This document shows positions 1 through 10,156 of a DNA stretch of 64,000 bases, piece after piece; position 1 is the stretch's first letter; each line of letters starts with the position of its first letter. The notes under the pieces were generated by a model. That model saw only the letters and a list, made by a program, of their open reading frames with translations. It ran no database searches and had not been told where the DNA came from. Source of the stretch: Acanthosepion lycidas (taxonomy: Eukaryota > Mollusca > Cephalopoda > Sepiida > Sepiidae); the NCBI GenBank assembly GCA_963932145.1, contig OZ010616.1:48176427-48240426 (forward strand). Reading direction: 5' to 3'. Made by a program: the position numbers and the translations under genes.

Positions 1-204
1 ATATACATACTTATACTTGATGTAAAAATAATTCTACATACTATAAGGGATGATTCAAGACATTTAATTGTTCTTAAAAAATATAGTATAATAAAAATTA
101 AAAATGAAAATATTTCAAATCGTAGTTAAATAAAATGTATTCTAATCTAAACACCCCCAAAAATCTTTAAATTTACAAATAGAAAAATATGCCGTAAGAA
201 TTTT

Positions 205-600
205 TTTGCCGTTAACAATAAATTAAAAAAAATCCAGACGACATGCATTCAACAGATGTCAGATTTCATTGAATAATACATTCCTACCCCTTACCAAAAC
301 ATAACTAATAACGGATACAATAATACAGACATAATGAACACCCAGACACCCCTTGTCCAGTTGAAGTAGATTGGAAACGTGAATTATGATTTTAGCTGTG
401 TCTTTAAAACCCAGTAATTTTAAAAGTTACTCCAAAATTCGCTTGAGGATGAAATGGAACTAATGTCTTTAATTTAATTACAAAATTAAATTCGTAGCTT
501 TTAGCTTCCATTTTTGAAACATGGTTAGAACTGTGTAGTGAAAAAAAACATATTTTAAATAAATCAATTTATAATATATATTTATTTATTTTAAATAAAT
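205..600 (+). repeat. Dispersed repeat family B, copy 1
   Basis: This stretch aligns by eye with the reverse complement of about 17,512-17,945, with 17,973-18,268, and in part with 14,240-14,380. Shared landmarks are GACATGCATTCAAC near 240, CCCCTTGTCCA near 350, a TTTGAAACATGG block near 515 and a 3' end that runs into TA-rich sequence. There is no credible open reading frame. At the 14-kb locus the same segment lies next to a Penelope-like endonuclease relic, so it could be part of such an element, but that link is inferred. Confidence 0.6.
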
Positions 601-1877
601 CAATTTTTATATATATATTAGTATGTGCGTGTGCACATTTGTGTAAATTGGTAAGTCTGTAACTTAATGATGGAAAAGCATTTATTTTACATGTATTTAC
701 ACTGGGAATATATTCTTATTTTTATGAGGTAATGATGATATGAAGTCAAAATAGTCATAATAATTATCATAAAAGGAATGTGATTTGTTAATAAACAGGC
801 CACTGCAACTGTTTATAATGAAATAAAAATAAGTAAAATAAAATCATATTACATCAATAACAGAATATCGAATAACTATGGTTGCCTTTGCCTTGGTCAA
901 AATCATTCTATTTTGTTTTCATAAATTTGACACATGAACGAATATGATCTCTGCTTGAACACTTGACAATTAGTCAGCAAAAAAAAGTTTTTGTCTGGCA
1001 TTTCATCATTTTGTATGTTCGATTTGTCATTGTTGTTTGTAGAATTGTGTTTTGTATAATTCACCTCAACAACACCTCGTGTAGTGAGGCTGTAGACCAA
1101 TACTCTATAGGGAAGTTTACAGGATTAACAGCAACATAGTTCAAACATATCAATTGATGTCTCTGTTAATCAAACCATATAAGACATATATTTAATTCAA
1201 GATTATTAATTAATATTCATTTTTTAAGTTAATTAAAAGTTAAAAATTAATTTACATTAACAATGGCAGTAAAAACAGTTGCAATCAGTTACAGTCAAAA
1301 CCTCATTGTTTTGTCAGTCAAATTTATCAATGATATAAGAATGCTGATCAGTTATTGACTTTGAAATCTAATTCCATTTTCACATTTACTATTTGATTTT
1401 ATCCTTAGGTATCTGATTTCAAATAAACCAGAGAGAAATTTGTCTTGTTACCAATATTCTGATATATAATTCAGGTTAAAATTAAGGGTAAATATAACAT
1501 TTTATTATTTTCTTACCTTGAAAAATTAATGCTACCAATTTGTCCAGTAGATCTATACATTAGTGCATTTGTAAAATCAGCTATATCTGAGTCTATTCTG
1601 ACACACCTAATTCAAGGTTTCCATCAAAATCTATTATGGAAATATTATTTACAAATTGCATTAATATTTACTGCCAGAAGTAAATGACATTTAGCTGCAG
1701 AATATCACAAGTAACAACCTAATATTCTCTGAAAATGTTGAAGTGACTCATTTACATATAAATTCACTGCAGCTATTATCCATGAGGCACTTGAGTGCAT
1801 ACTACTTCCCATTAATCAGTAACACTACACTATAAGTGTTTTTTATAGAATAGACTGCAATGAATAGCTTCAAATAA
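601..1877. other. AT-rich sequence, nothing recognised
   Basis: I see no coding signal, tandem repeat or transposon end here. A short minus-strand reading frame of 65 codons near 903-1100 resembles nothing known to me and is the size expected by chance in this composition. Confidence 0.5.
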
Positions 1878-1889
1878 ATGAATATAAAA

Positions 1890-2155
1890 ATGGTCTATTC
1901 ATATATGTATGTACATCTATGTATATATATGCATGCTTGCATATATAGTGTATTTGTGTATTATGTATGTATATATGTGTGTGCATATGTATTCACTTGC
2001 ACATGTGTGAGCATGCACACTTACATATCTGGGTGTTTCTGTGTGTGTGCTTGCACATGCATGAGTGGGTATCTTAGTGTGTTATGTATGTATATGTATG
2101 TGTATTTGCATGTTGATGTATGTTTTTGCCTCTGTGTTTTGCTTATTGGTTTTAA
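1890..2155. repeat. TATG/TGTG-type low-complexity block
   Basis: An imperfect alternation of TATG, TATA, TGTG and TGCA words. It creates a 96-codon open frame rich in Tyr, Cys, Val and Met. That frame reflects the repeat and is not treated as a gene. A larger block of the same kind is at about 42,960-43,740. Confidence 0.8.
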
Positions 2156-2198
2156 AACAAATAAATAAATATTAACAAATTGCAAGGACTAAACATCA

Positions 2199-2540
2199 AT
2201 GGTAAAAAAAATAAAATGTATAGTTGCCAGGAAAAGGAATAATCCAAGATATGAACTACAAATTGGATATACCAAAATCAAGAAAGTACAAAAATATCTG
2301 GAAAGTGTTTTAACAGAGGATGAAAAAAGCGACATGGAAATTGAAAGGTGCATTGGGATAGTGAAAGATGCCTTTCTATAGCTAAGTAAAGTATTAAGAA
2401 ATGATAAAATTTCATTAGAAGCAAAAAAAAAGAAAAGAAGAAGTGCTGAACTGTTATGTAGTATCGGTCCTTGTCTATGGCAGTGAATGTTGGATAATCT
2501 CCTCAGAGATGAAGAGACCTGAAAAAAAAATCTGTGTTTA
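2199..2540 (+). pseudogene. LINE reverse transcriptase, C-terminal fragment
   Basis: The translation carries the segment that follows the catalytic core in many invertebrate non-LTR reverse transcriptases: a YLESVLTEDEKSDMEIERC-like stretch, then IGIVKDAFL, a stop near 2379, then LSKVLRNDKISLEAKKK. After a frame change come VLNCYVVSVLVYGSECW and ISSEMKR (about 2440-2515). These blocks are well conserved in that family and run in the expected order. The copy is 5'-truncated, has at least one stop and one frameshift, and ends near 2530. A relative lies at 53,530-53,900. No function is expected. Confidence 0.75.
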
Positions 2541-2599
2541 TGATGGTCAAACCCTTATCGATTTGACTTGTTTGTTTTTGATTTAGTTGACTGCACAGT

Positions 2600-3392
2600 A
2601 CAGTAGATTAAGTTGGGTACCATTTGTGAGAAAAAGGGCATCATGATGCAATTCACACCACCAGAAATTTGGAAACATCATAATGTACTGCTTTGCATTT
2701 GCACCAGAAGTTCCAATACAGACATTTCAGAGTGTTTGGGTGTCAATCAGGGGATGGTGCAGAAGATTCAGAAAGAGTTGGATCAATCTAATGGTGATTA
2801 TGAAGGTAAAGCAGCTTAAAAAACTTATTCTGATGAGAAAAGAACTCTCGAATTTGTTAGTGAGGGCCTCAGACTCAGTACAGATCTACACCAAGTGCCT
2901 TGAGGAGGTAGTGCTGCTCTGGATCAAGAGGGTGACTGCTGGAAGATACTATGTCTGGCAACAAGACTGTACCATGCCACACAAGCAGGAGAACCCAGTT
3001 ATGACTTTCAGACAATTTCTATGACCACATCACTCTTTACCTCTGGCCACCTAACTCCCCAGACTGCAACTCCCTTGATTATTATGTGTGGGATGCAGTT
3101 GAGTGAGAGACCAACAAAACTCCTTATTACACCATAGATGAATTGAAGGTAAGAATTATGGCAACATTCACCAACTTAAACAAGGAGACTGTCCAGAAGA
3201 GTTGCAGGAGATTCTAAATTTGTCTGTAAGCTTTGGTTAAATTCAATGGCTATTTTATTAAATAAATTTAGTCTTTAGTATTTCAGGATATTTTTGTGTA
3301 ATTTTGGCAAACATATCTTTTAAAATGAGATGTCAGTGTTATTTTCATTTTTGCATAATTTAGAAGACAAATTATCCATAGCACCCTGTATA
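2600..3392 (+). mobile_element. Degenerate Tc1/mariner-superfamily element
   Basis: The N-terminal part (about 2640-2820) shows a helix-turn-helix-like stretch with NTDISECLGVNQGMVQKI. The C-terminal part (about 2910-3220) shows YYVWQQDCTMPHKQE, equivalent to the QQDxAPxH catalytic block of this superfamily, and then WPPNSPD-like and DYYVWDAVE-like blocks split over frames (about 3040-3105). The middle of the transposase, including the first catalytic Asp, is missing between roughly 2870 and 2910. The 3' end is probably CACCCTGTA at 3382-3390, a common terminus in this group. I could not find the matching left end. It is a dead, internally deleted copy. Confidence 0.65.
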
Positions 3393-4594
3393 GTCAAGGA
3401 AAAAAACAGAAACAAGAGAAATGAGAAAAACTATATATATAAAGAGGAAGTTGAAGAAATTAAAACAAACATCATCAGTGACCTAACAAAAATATAGTAA
3501 AAATGAAGTTGATGAAAGAGAAAAAAAATGAACATGTTAGAAAAACCCAAAACATTATTAAAATAGCAGATGAAGCAAATAAAAAATATAAAGAAATATT
3601 AAAAGATATCTTGAATTTAGCTACCTTAAAAGAAGTAATATAGTCTACTGCAGTAATAAGTAATAATATCAATGCAAAAACTAAGAAAAAGAAAAACATA
3701 AAATAAAAATAAATCATGATTGTGACAATGAGAAAAAAAAAAGAAATGAAAGTTTTTGAGAGGAACTCTAGATGAAATATGAAAAGGAATAAAAGTGAAA
3801 AGCAGGAGATTGTTAAAAAAGAATTTTATAAACAATGCATTTGCATTTTCAAAACTAACAAAGAACATTTCAATAGATCAACAACAACTATAGGAAAATA
3901 CCACCAAATGAAGAATAGAGAGTCCTGTAATAAGATATGAAGAAATAAAAACAATTTTATTTATAGGAGTAACACAGAATGGATAAAGACTGCTGATCAT
4001 GTGTAGAGAGACAGGTGAATAGAAATTGAATAATATACACATAAACCCATATGCTCCTGGCATCAGTTTAAGCTGACACCTTCATTTTTTGTCCATATAT
4101 TGCGAATATTTTACTTATTCATATTTTCTTGATTTCTGCTAAAAACTTGGAAATTTTTTAACATATTTCAGTGAAGATATCCTTTAAAAGAATTATAGTT
4201 TATAATTATAGTTTGGATATGAGGGGAAAAGGAAAACATTGATTAAAGAACAAACTTAAAAAAAATTAAAACTCCTATGAATAGATAATGTACCTACCTA
4301 ACCCCTGGTTAAATGCTCTTCCGTGCACAAACAATTAAAATATCTGAGTAAAATTCACAATTACTAACCCAACACATTAGTTATATAATCTCCAAAATTG
4401 ATGACACTACCAACTCCCAAATTATTTAACCATTCACATGTTTATCCACAGCAGATAAAATACTCACATATTTTTTTAGTGAAAGAATGTATCAATCCTT
4501 AAAACTAATAATGAAGAGCAAAAAGAATACAAAAAGATTCTTGTGGCTGGAAAGATCAATTGCTGGTCAACAAATTAAATGAATGCATCAATGT
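3393..4594. other. A/T-rich sequence, no recognised gene
   Basis: The plus strand is purine-rich (many GAAA and AAAG runs) from about 3395 to 3900, which produces Phe-rich open frames on the minus strand of 80 and 61 codons. They show no known motif and are read as composition artefacts. The rest is plain AT-rich sequence. Confidence 0.45.
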
Positions 4595-4734
4595 GCACAT
4601 ATGCATGAGTGTATAAATACAGACACATGCATATAAATTCAAACAATAATAAATAAAAATTTAATTATAAATCTAACCTATATTTATGATACCACCAAAC
4701 CAAATAAGAAAACAAAATAATAGCCTAGTGAAGA

Positions 4735-4778
<44 letters not shown>

Positions 4779-5250
4779 CATTTAAGCATTAATATCAATT
4801 ATTTATGTCAAAAAATGAAATACAACTTCTCTAGAGAAAAAAAAATGACTGAATAAATTAAAAATCATTGGCATGTCTAGAGAGTATAATAATTTGCCAC
4901 AAATGGTAATTATCAAAAGAAAAGAGAAAAAGCTAAAGAGCAAGCATGAAGTGAAAAAAAACTCAAAGAAAACAACAAATGATCATGATACCCTACACAT
5001 ATGCACATTCATGCAGACAGGAGCATGCATGCAAATGCACATCTGTACAGACATGCACAAGGCCCCACAGTGTGTGCAAACACACAAAGGGACATAAACA
5101 ATATGTAAAAAAATGTACACCAATGATAAGTGTATAAAAAAAAATATATATATATATATAAGCAGTAAATTGCTCATACCCACTAAAGAGTGGACAGACA
5201 TGTCTGCCTATGAAACTCTGGAGTTTGGAGCTGAATGTAACTAAGTGACA
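4595..5250 (+). repeat. Dispersed repeat family A, copy 1
   Basis: Aligns with 44,930-45,545 in the same orientation. Shared blocks include CACATGCATA(T/C)AAATTC, GATACCACCAAA(C/T)CAAATAAG, the region after the microsatellite with TTATTTATG, and the final AACTAAGTGACAAA (about 5230). An (AC)n array occupies about 4735-4772 in this copy and is absent from copy 2. I do not recognise a coding content. Confidence 0.6.
4735..4772. repeat. (AC)n microsatellite
   Basis: About 19 uninterrupted AC dinucleotides inside repeat A copy 1. Confidence 0.95.
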
Positions 5251-5274
5251 AACTTTTACTTTTAAAATTTTGTT

Positions 5275-5395
5275 TTTTATACCCAGAGTTATATTTTCTG
5301 ATTTCTTTTTGAATTTGTAGGTCTGATAAATTGCATCATGATTATGATTCCCATGTAATAAATTATAACCATGGAATATTAGTGTTTGAACCTTT

Positions 5396-5400
<5 letters not shown>
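5275..5400 (+). repeat. Dispersed repeat family C, copy 1
   Basis: One of four copies in the window. The others are at 8896-9025 (minus), 42,783-42,912 (minus) and 44,195-44,320 (plus). All share TTTTTGAATTTGTA, AATAAATTATAACCATGG or close variants, and AATATTAGTGTTT, and end beside TA-rich DNA. The origin is unknown to me. Confidence 0.7.

Positions 5401-5437
<37 letters not shown>
5401..5437. repeat. (TA)n microsatellite
   Basis: Pure TA array that directly joins repeat C copy 1 to the palindrome that follows. Confidence 0.95.
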
Positions 5438-5441
<4 letters not shown>

Positions 5442-5628
5442 AATTATAGCATATGCATGCTATAACATCACTACAAAAATAACCATTTTGTTTCAACACT
5501 TCTGGTGTCTTATCAAGTGATGGGATTGATTGCAATCAATATCATCACTTGATAAGAAACCAGAAGTGTTGAAATAAAATGGCTATTTTTGTAGTGATGT
5601 TATAACATGCATATGTTATAATTTTGAA
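5437..5628. repeat. Near-perfect long palindrome with hammerhead-like folds
   Basis: Two arms of about 96 nt meet at position 5532/5533 inside ATTGATTGCAATCAAT, with only a few mismatches, so the whole region can fold as one long hairpin. Each arm also reads as a hammerhead-like RNA pointing outward: plus strand 5544-5598 and minus strand 5467-5521. The elements are stem I ATCAC/GTGAT, a core UUGAUAA, a stem II GACAC/GTGTT in the left arm, GAAA, a stem III (A)CAAAAT/ATTTTTG(T) and a GUA cleavage triplet. The core differs from CUGANGA at positions 3 and 8. The family resemblance to 19,998-20,054 is clear in the stem III and cleavage-site region. Confidence 0.6.
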
Positions 5629-5724
5629 TAAATATTATTTGCTCTACTCTGTACTGAATATTCTTTTAAGAATAGTGTTTTTGGTTATCAGAATTTTTTT
5701 CCATCTGTACCAACCCTGTACTTC

Positions 5725-5728
<4 letters not shown>

Positions 5729-5792
<64 letters not shown>

Positions 5793-5814
5793 TAGATAGA
5801 TAGATAGATAGATA
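5729..5814. repeat. (TA)n(GATA)n compound microsatellite
   Basis: A TA array from about 5729 to 5790 followed by six GATA units. Confidence 0.95.
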
Positions 5815-5819
5815 TAGAT

Positions 5820-6636
5820 ATCAATCAGGAATAAAGACAAAAGGCTGACAGGTTTTATCCTCTGATGGACTTTATGAAGGCTTTTATTTTACCACATGTA
5901 TCAAGGATTTTATTTTACCACATGTATTTTCTTTTATGGATATATTTTCAAAATTTAAGACTTGAATAGTGCATGGATAGACTCTAAAAATATTTGATAT
6001 TTGCATTACATAACTGGTTAATAAAGTCACTAGAATGAATGAAAATTTATTTGGCTCTCATTAAAAATCAGTATAAAATAATGGTACAAAATAAGACAAG
6101 ATAACATACAAGATCAAGTCACATATTTCAAAGAGACTCTCTTTTACTCTTACTATTCTGTATTTGCTTTAAGACTTCCCTCAAATAAACTAAATAATAC
6201 AGGTTATGGATATTTGATAAACCTATTAATCACTTGTTTTACATTGGATGATTTGAAAATTTTGCCAAAAATGATAGTGAATAAAGATATGTTACTTTAC
6301 TTTAGAATTCCTGAGCTGAGAACTTTGCTGCACATTCTTATAGAATAAAAGAGAAAAAAAAAGAACATAAACTTTTATAAGTTAAGTTATAATGACCCAG
6401 ATAAACATGTTAGCTCATGTTAAAAGTTTCATGTTTAAAAAAAACATGCTCCTTGTATTGTTCCTCTAGAATGATGAGCTACTCTAACAAACTCATCCCA
6501 ATCATGAGTCCTATAACCCATTATCATTCTAGGAGCACCACGTGCACTGCAGCCATTGCAGCAGTGGTGTGTTCTTGGCAACATAGCCTGATGAGGGTAA
6601 ACTTCTCCAGGCTGGTTTGAATTCAGTTGTTCTTCT
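5820..6636. other. AT-rich sequence, nothing recognised
   Basis: A short direct repeat of ATTTTACCACATGTAT lies at about 5888-5930. No gene or element end is seen. Overlapping short frames on both strands at 6417-6650 do not resemble a known protein. Confidence 0.4.
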
Positions 6637-6745
6637 TCTAGACTAGTCACTGACCAAGGCCATAGGATCCAGTCTGTCCTACTGTTTGCCCATAGCTGGG
6701 GGGAGATGGATTCACATCTATCCCAAGAGTATTAGCATGTTACTA
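6637..6745 (-). repeat. SINE body fragment
   Basis: Contains AGTCACTGACCAAGGC, CAGTCTGTCCTACT, CCATAGCTGGG and CCCAAGAGTATTA. These match in order the SINE body at about 31,540-31,635 (minus orientation) and the reverse complement of the SINE at 41,885-42,095. The tRNA-like head is not seen. Confidence 0.55.
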
Positions 6746-6797
6746 ATAAGAAAAAGAAGGATAAAAGAATAAAAATGAACCAGAAAATTATGAAGAA

Positions 6798-6832
6798 GTT
6801 ATATGAGCATTATAAGATAATGCTCATATAAC
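6798..6832. repeat. Short perfect palindrome
   Basis: Two 16-nt arms, GTTATATGAGCATTAT and its exact complement, with a 3-nt AAG spacer. Confidence 0.9.
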
Positions 6833-6861
6833 ACAATCATATTACCTGACAATAACATTTC

Positions 6862-6864
<3 letters not shown>

Positions 6865-6895
<31 letters not shown>
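6865..6895. repeat. Poly(A) run
   Basis: About 31 consecutive A. It could be a retroposon tail, but no recognisable body was found immediately upstream apart from the SINE fragment ending about 120 nt before it. Confidence 0.9.
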
Positions 6896-6897
<2 letters not shown>

Positions 6898-6899
6898 TT

Positions 6900-7979
6900 G
6901 TTAAGCTCTTCTAATATAATGATCTGGGAATATAAATTGTTAGGAAATAACCATTATTCCAGTAGTGTTTGGAGCACAAAAATGATTAAAAAGAATAGTA
7001 AATCACATTAAGACAATACCAAGAAATTCATGTTTATCTGAAATACAATATATTACAGAATATTGCTCTCATATTTAAAAAAATCTCTTTCAATGCTAAA
7101 TTTGTCTAAAATTTTTGCTAAGAAAACATTTATAAGATAATATTTTTAATTAATATTTTAATTGATTTATTATGCAAATATTTCATATGTTGGCATCAAC
7201 CCATTATTTATTTTATATATATTTATCTATATATATCCAAATGAAGAAAAAAAACAAACAGGTTTAGAATCCACAGTTCTTTAGTATTTACTTTTTTAAA
7301 AAGAGCTCAATACAATGTAGAGCATAATATTTTAATGATATTTTTATTTAAAAATATTTTACATGGTAACATGAAAATTTCCTTTGTTTCAGAACTTAAA
7401 ATTTTTTATCCTGTCATCAGGCAATGTTTGGTAACTTTTGGTGAAAATGATTTACTTTTGAAAACAGAAAACAATATGTTTGCTTATTAAATTTTAAAAT
7501 CTTATGGTTATGTCTCTTTTGTCTAATCAAAAAACAGGTCAAAGCTAAAGCAGAAAAGTTAAAAATATAGGTTAAATGTTGGGTAGGGAGTGGTATTCAT
7601 AAGTGTCTTGGGGAACTGTTATATTAAGACACAACATCATATTTCCAGTTAAGAATATACATTTAAGTTACAAAGAAATAATCTGAGAGATATGTATATC
7701 TCTAACAATAGGTTAATTCTTTCATTCAATGGGCCTTAATACATGGTAGTATTAAAATTAAAAAATCAAGAAATTAAATCAATATTATATGTATCATTAT
7801 ATATAATAAAATAATAGATATATAATTGTAATAAATAGATTTTTTATGAAAAATCCATTAACTATATTTTAACATAAACACTGTACAATGTCTGCATATT
7901 ACAGTGATTATGCTGATTTAATAGATAATTATTTTTAGGGAAGTTAATAATATGTAGCTTTTCATGTAGACATGGGAGT
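6900..7979. other. AT-rich sequence, nothing recognised
   Basis: No coding motif, tandem repeat or element boundary could be supported here. Confidence 0.4.
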
Positions 7980-8895
7980 ATGGGTCATTTAAGGACTTAC
8001 AAATTCTCATTAGATTTGATGATTAGATTTTGGGTAGATATATAAAGGATTTGTATTTGGTTTTTATATGGTTGGTATATATTATTTACTAAGTCTACTG
8101 TTACATTGAGGAAGCTTACCTTTTTTTAGATTTGCAATGATAGTAACTTTTGAGTTTAGGTTTTTAAACTCTCTCTATATATTAATTTTGTCATTTTTGG
8201 AATTTGTTGAATTCCTCACAACCATAAGGCCATCATCCCTATATAATACTATATCCTCTATATTGATGTCATCGTAGGCAGTAAGATTGTATAGAATAAA
8301 CAATCCAAGATTGGAAGACTCCACAGTCCAACAATCCTATTGTAATATCAAAATTTTCTTGAATTATTTTTCATCTACTGTTCCCTATTATAATTCAGAA
8401 CTGATTTTTTTGCAATCATAATTATGTTGCATTCCTCCTTCAATAGATCCAAGTACACAGTGGCAAATTCTAATGTATATGTAAGTAGTTTCCTTGAAAT
8501 TGACTGATAATATTCTTCAATATCAAACTGGATAAAGAACAATTGGTTTCATCCTTTATATTGCAAAACCAATTGGTTATATTGGTGGTATTAATCCATT
8601 GCATTAATCCAAAGTATTCCTTAATTTGTTTATTTGCCCTCTTGAGGATTATTCTACTTATTCTACCAATCTCAGGCTTAGTAGGATTTATGATCCTGAT
8701 GGTAGGATCTGTATCAAAGTAAAGTTTGTGGTTGTTGAGGGTAATATAACATTCCTTAGTGCTTTTTTCCGACTCTATCACAATTTTTAATTTATCTGTT
8801 ATTTTTTTACTAGATGTATTCATACTTTCTAAAGTCCTGAAACAGAAATTTCTGTCACAATGTAAAATATCATTAAATATATATATACATATATA
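7980..8895 (-). pseudogene. Reverse transcriptase relic with YRDDG motif
   Basis: Read on the minus strand from 8890 downward: a weak FCFRTLESM region, then a 117-codon open frame (8470-8823) with ECYITLNNHK, RIINPTKPEIGRISRIIL and NTTNITNWF. A frameshift near 8535 is followed in another frame by FFIQFDIEEYYQSIS, which has the shape of reverse-transcriptase motif A. Further down are TLEFATVYLDLLKEE, then EDIVLYRDDGLMVV (about 8235), which is motif C with both catalytic aspartates, and KVSFLNVTVDLVNN and YISTQ. This set of blocks belongs to a reverse-transcriptase group common in hydrozoan and mollusc genomes. I do not assign it to a clade. At least two frame changes and several stops make it a dead copy. 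Confidence 0.7.
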
Positions 8896-9025
8896 TAATA
8901 AAAAGGCTTAAACACTAATATTCCCTGGTCATAATTTATTCTATTGGAATCGTAAATATAATCCAATTCATCAGACCTACAAATTCAAAAGGGAAACGGT
9001 AAAAACAACTCCAGAAATCAAATGA
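8896..9025 (-). repeat. Dispersed repeat family C, copy 2
   Basis: Reverse-complement match to 5275-5400 and close match to 42,783-42,912, with AAGGCTTAAACACTAA, CATAATTTATTC and CAACTCCAGAAAT. It lies just upstream of the reverse-transcriptase relic on the same strand. Confidence 0.75.
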
Positions 9026-9264
9026 TTTGTGAAACCAATTGGTCTGATGAGACAAGATCAATTAATCAGTCTTGCAAAATAAAACATTAGCATGGGTTTC
9101 TAAAGTCTCTGCTTTCATCATTATATATGTTTGATTAAATAAATTAGACATTATGTTTGCTTATTTTTAATATTTTCCATTCATACTTATGAATAACCTT
9201 CCATGTATTGCAATTAAATGGTATGAGAAATGTGGTATAAATGTGAAAATTTAGCACTTTTCTC

Positions 9265-9267
9265 ATT

Positions 9268-9304
<37 letters not shown>

Positions 9305-9330
9305 AGAGAGAGAGAGAGACAGATAGATAG
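9265..9330. repeat. Compound AT/GT/GA/GATA microsatellite
   Basis: Successive short arrays of AT, GT, GA and GATA. Confidence 0.9.
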
Positions 9331-9335
9331 ATGTG

Positions 9336-9475
9336 GCCTGATGATTGTGTCTAGCATGAAACAGTCTGTCACCTCTGAGTGTTGACTTCAATGTTCACTT
9401 TTATATTTACATATGTTCTATTCCTGATATTGAGCACTTTATTCCATAAATATAGTACACCTTAAAACTATATTT

Positions 9476-9480
<5 letters not shown>
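9336..9480 (+). repeat. Dispersed repeat family D, copy 1
   Basis: Matches 47,640-47,800 and, over its first 50 nt, 20,258-20,310. Shared blocks are CTGA(T/A)GATT or variants, GTGTTGAC, TTTTATATTTACATATG and CCATAAATATAG, ending in a (TA)n array. CTGATGA at 9338-9344 and GAAA at 9358-9361 resemble a hammerhead core, but stems I and II are weak. Confidence 0.55.

Positions 9481-9543
<63 letters not shown>
9480..9543. repeat. (TA)n microsatellite
   Basis: About 32 TA units directly after repeat D copy 1. Confidence 0.95.
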
Positions 9544-9544
<1 letters not shown>

Positions 9545-9546
<2 letters not shown>

Positions 9547-10094
9547 AAGAATTCTTTCAAACATTTCTAGTTGAATAATATCAACCAGTTCTGTCTATCC
9601 AATTTTTATTAACTTTTTCAAATTTCTAAATTAGTTGTTATATATAATCAGTAAATTTACCAAAGTTCATATTTATTTTTATTTTGTTTTTTCTGAATAC
9701 TTGTGAATGTTGCTACTTTCATTTTCAAAGATTCTGTTTTGTGTCTGTTTACTTAACTATTTCTGGTTAATTTTGGCATTCTTACATTTGTTGGAAACAA
9801 TTTCAAGTCACACAAGGTGACATCATTTGAATGGTCAAACTGAATTTTTTATATATATTTTAATTTTTTTTTATACACACTTATATAAACATTTTTTAAT
9901 AAAAAAATAAACATGACATCTACACAACCAATGAAAACAAACAACACACAATTCAAAAAATCAAAACATCTCCACATTATCCTGAAGCTAAAGAATCTAA
10001 ATGAATAATGAAACATGTCAAATTTATAAAGATTTTCATACTTGTACCTTATTTTATCATTTTGTTGGATTTAATTCATATCTTCAATTCATAG

Positions 10095-10099
<5 letters not shown>
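9545..10099. other. AT-rich sequence, nothing recognised
   Basis: No supported feature. Confidence 0.4.

Positions 10100-10154
<55 letters not shown>
10100..10154. repeat. (TA)n microsatellite
   Basis: A pure TA array. The Tyr-Ile open frame on the minus strand through it is an artefact. Confidence 0.95.

Positions 10155-10156
<2 letters not shown>

Noticed and set aside
1878-2168. 96-codon frame with many Cys and Tyr
   Set aside because: Same low-complexity origin as the 43-kb block; not a cysteine-rich secreted peptide.
3475-3868. Two Phe-rich minus-strand frames of 80 codons
   Set aside because: They arise from purine-rich plus-strand sequence and resemble no protein.
9338-9370. CTGATGA...GAAAC...GTC in repeat D as a fourth hammerhead
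   Set aside because: Core words and a 3-pair stem III are present, but stem I does not pair and stem II is only about three pairs; the copies at 20.26 and 47.65 kb do not restore them.
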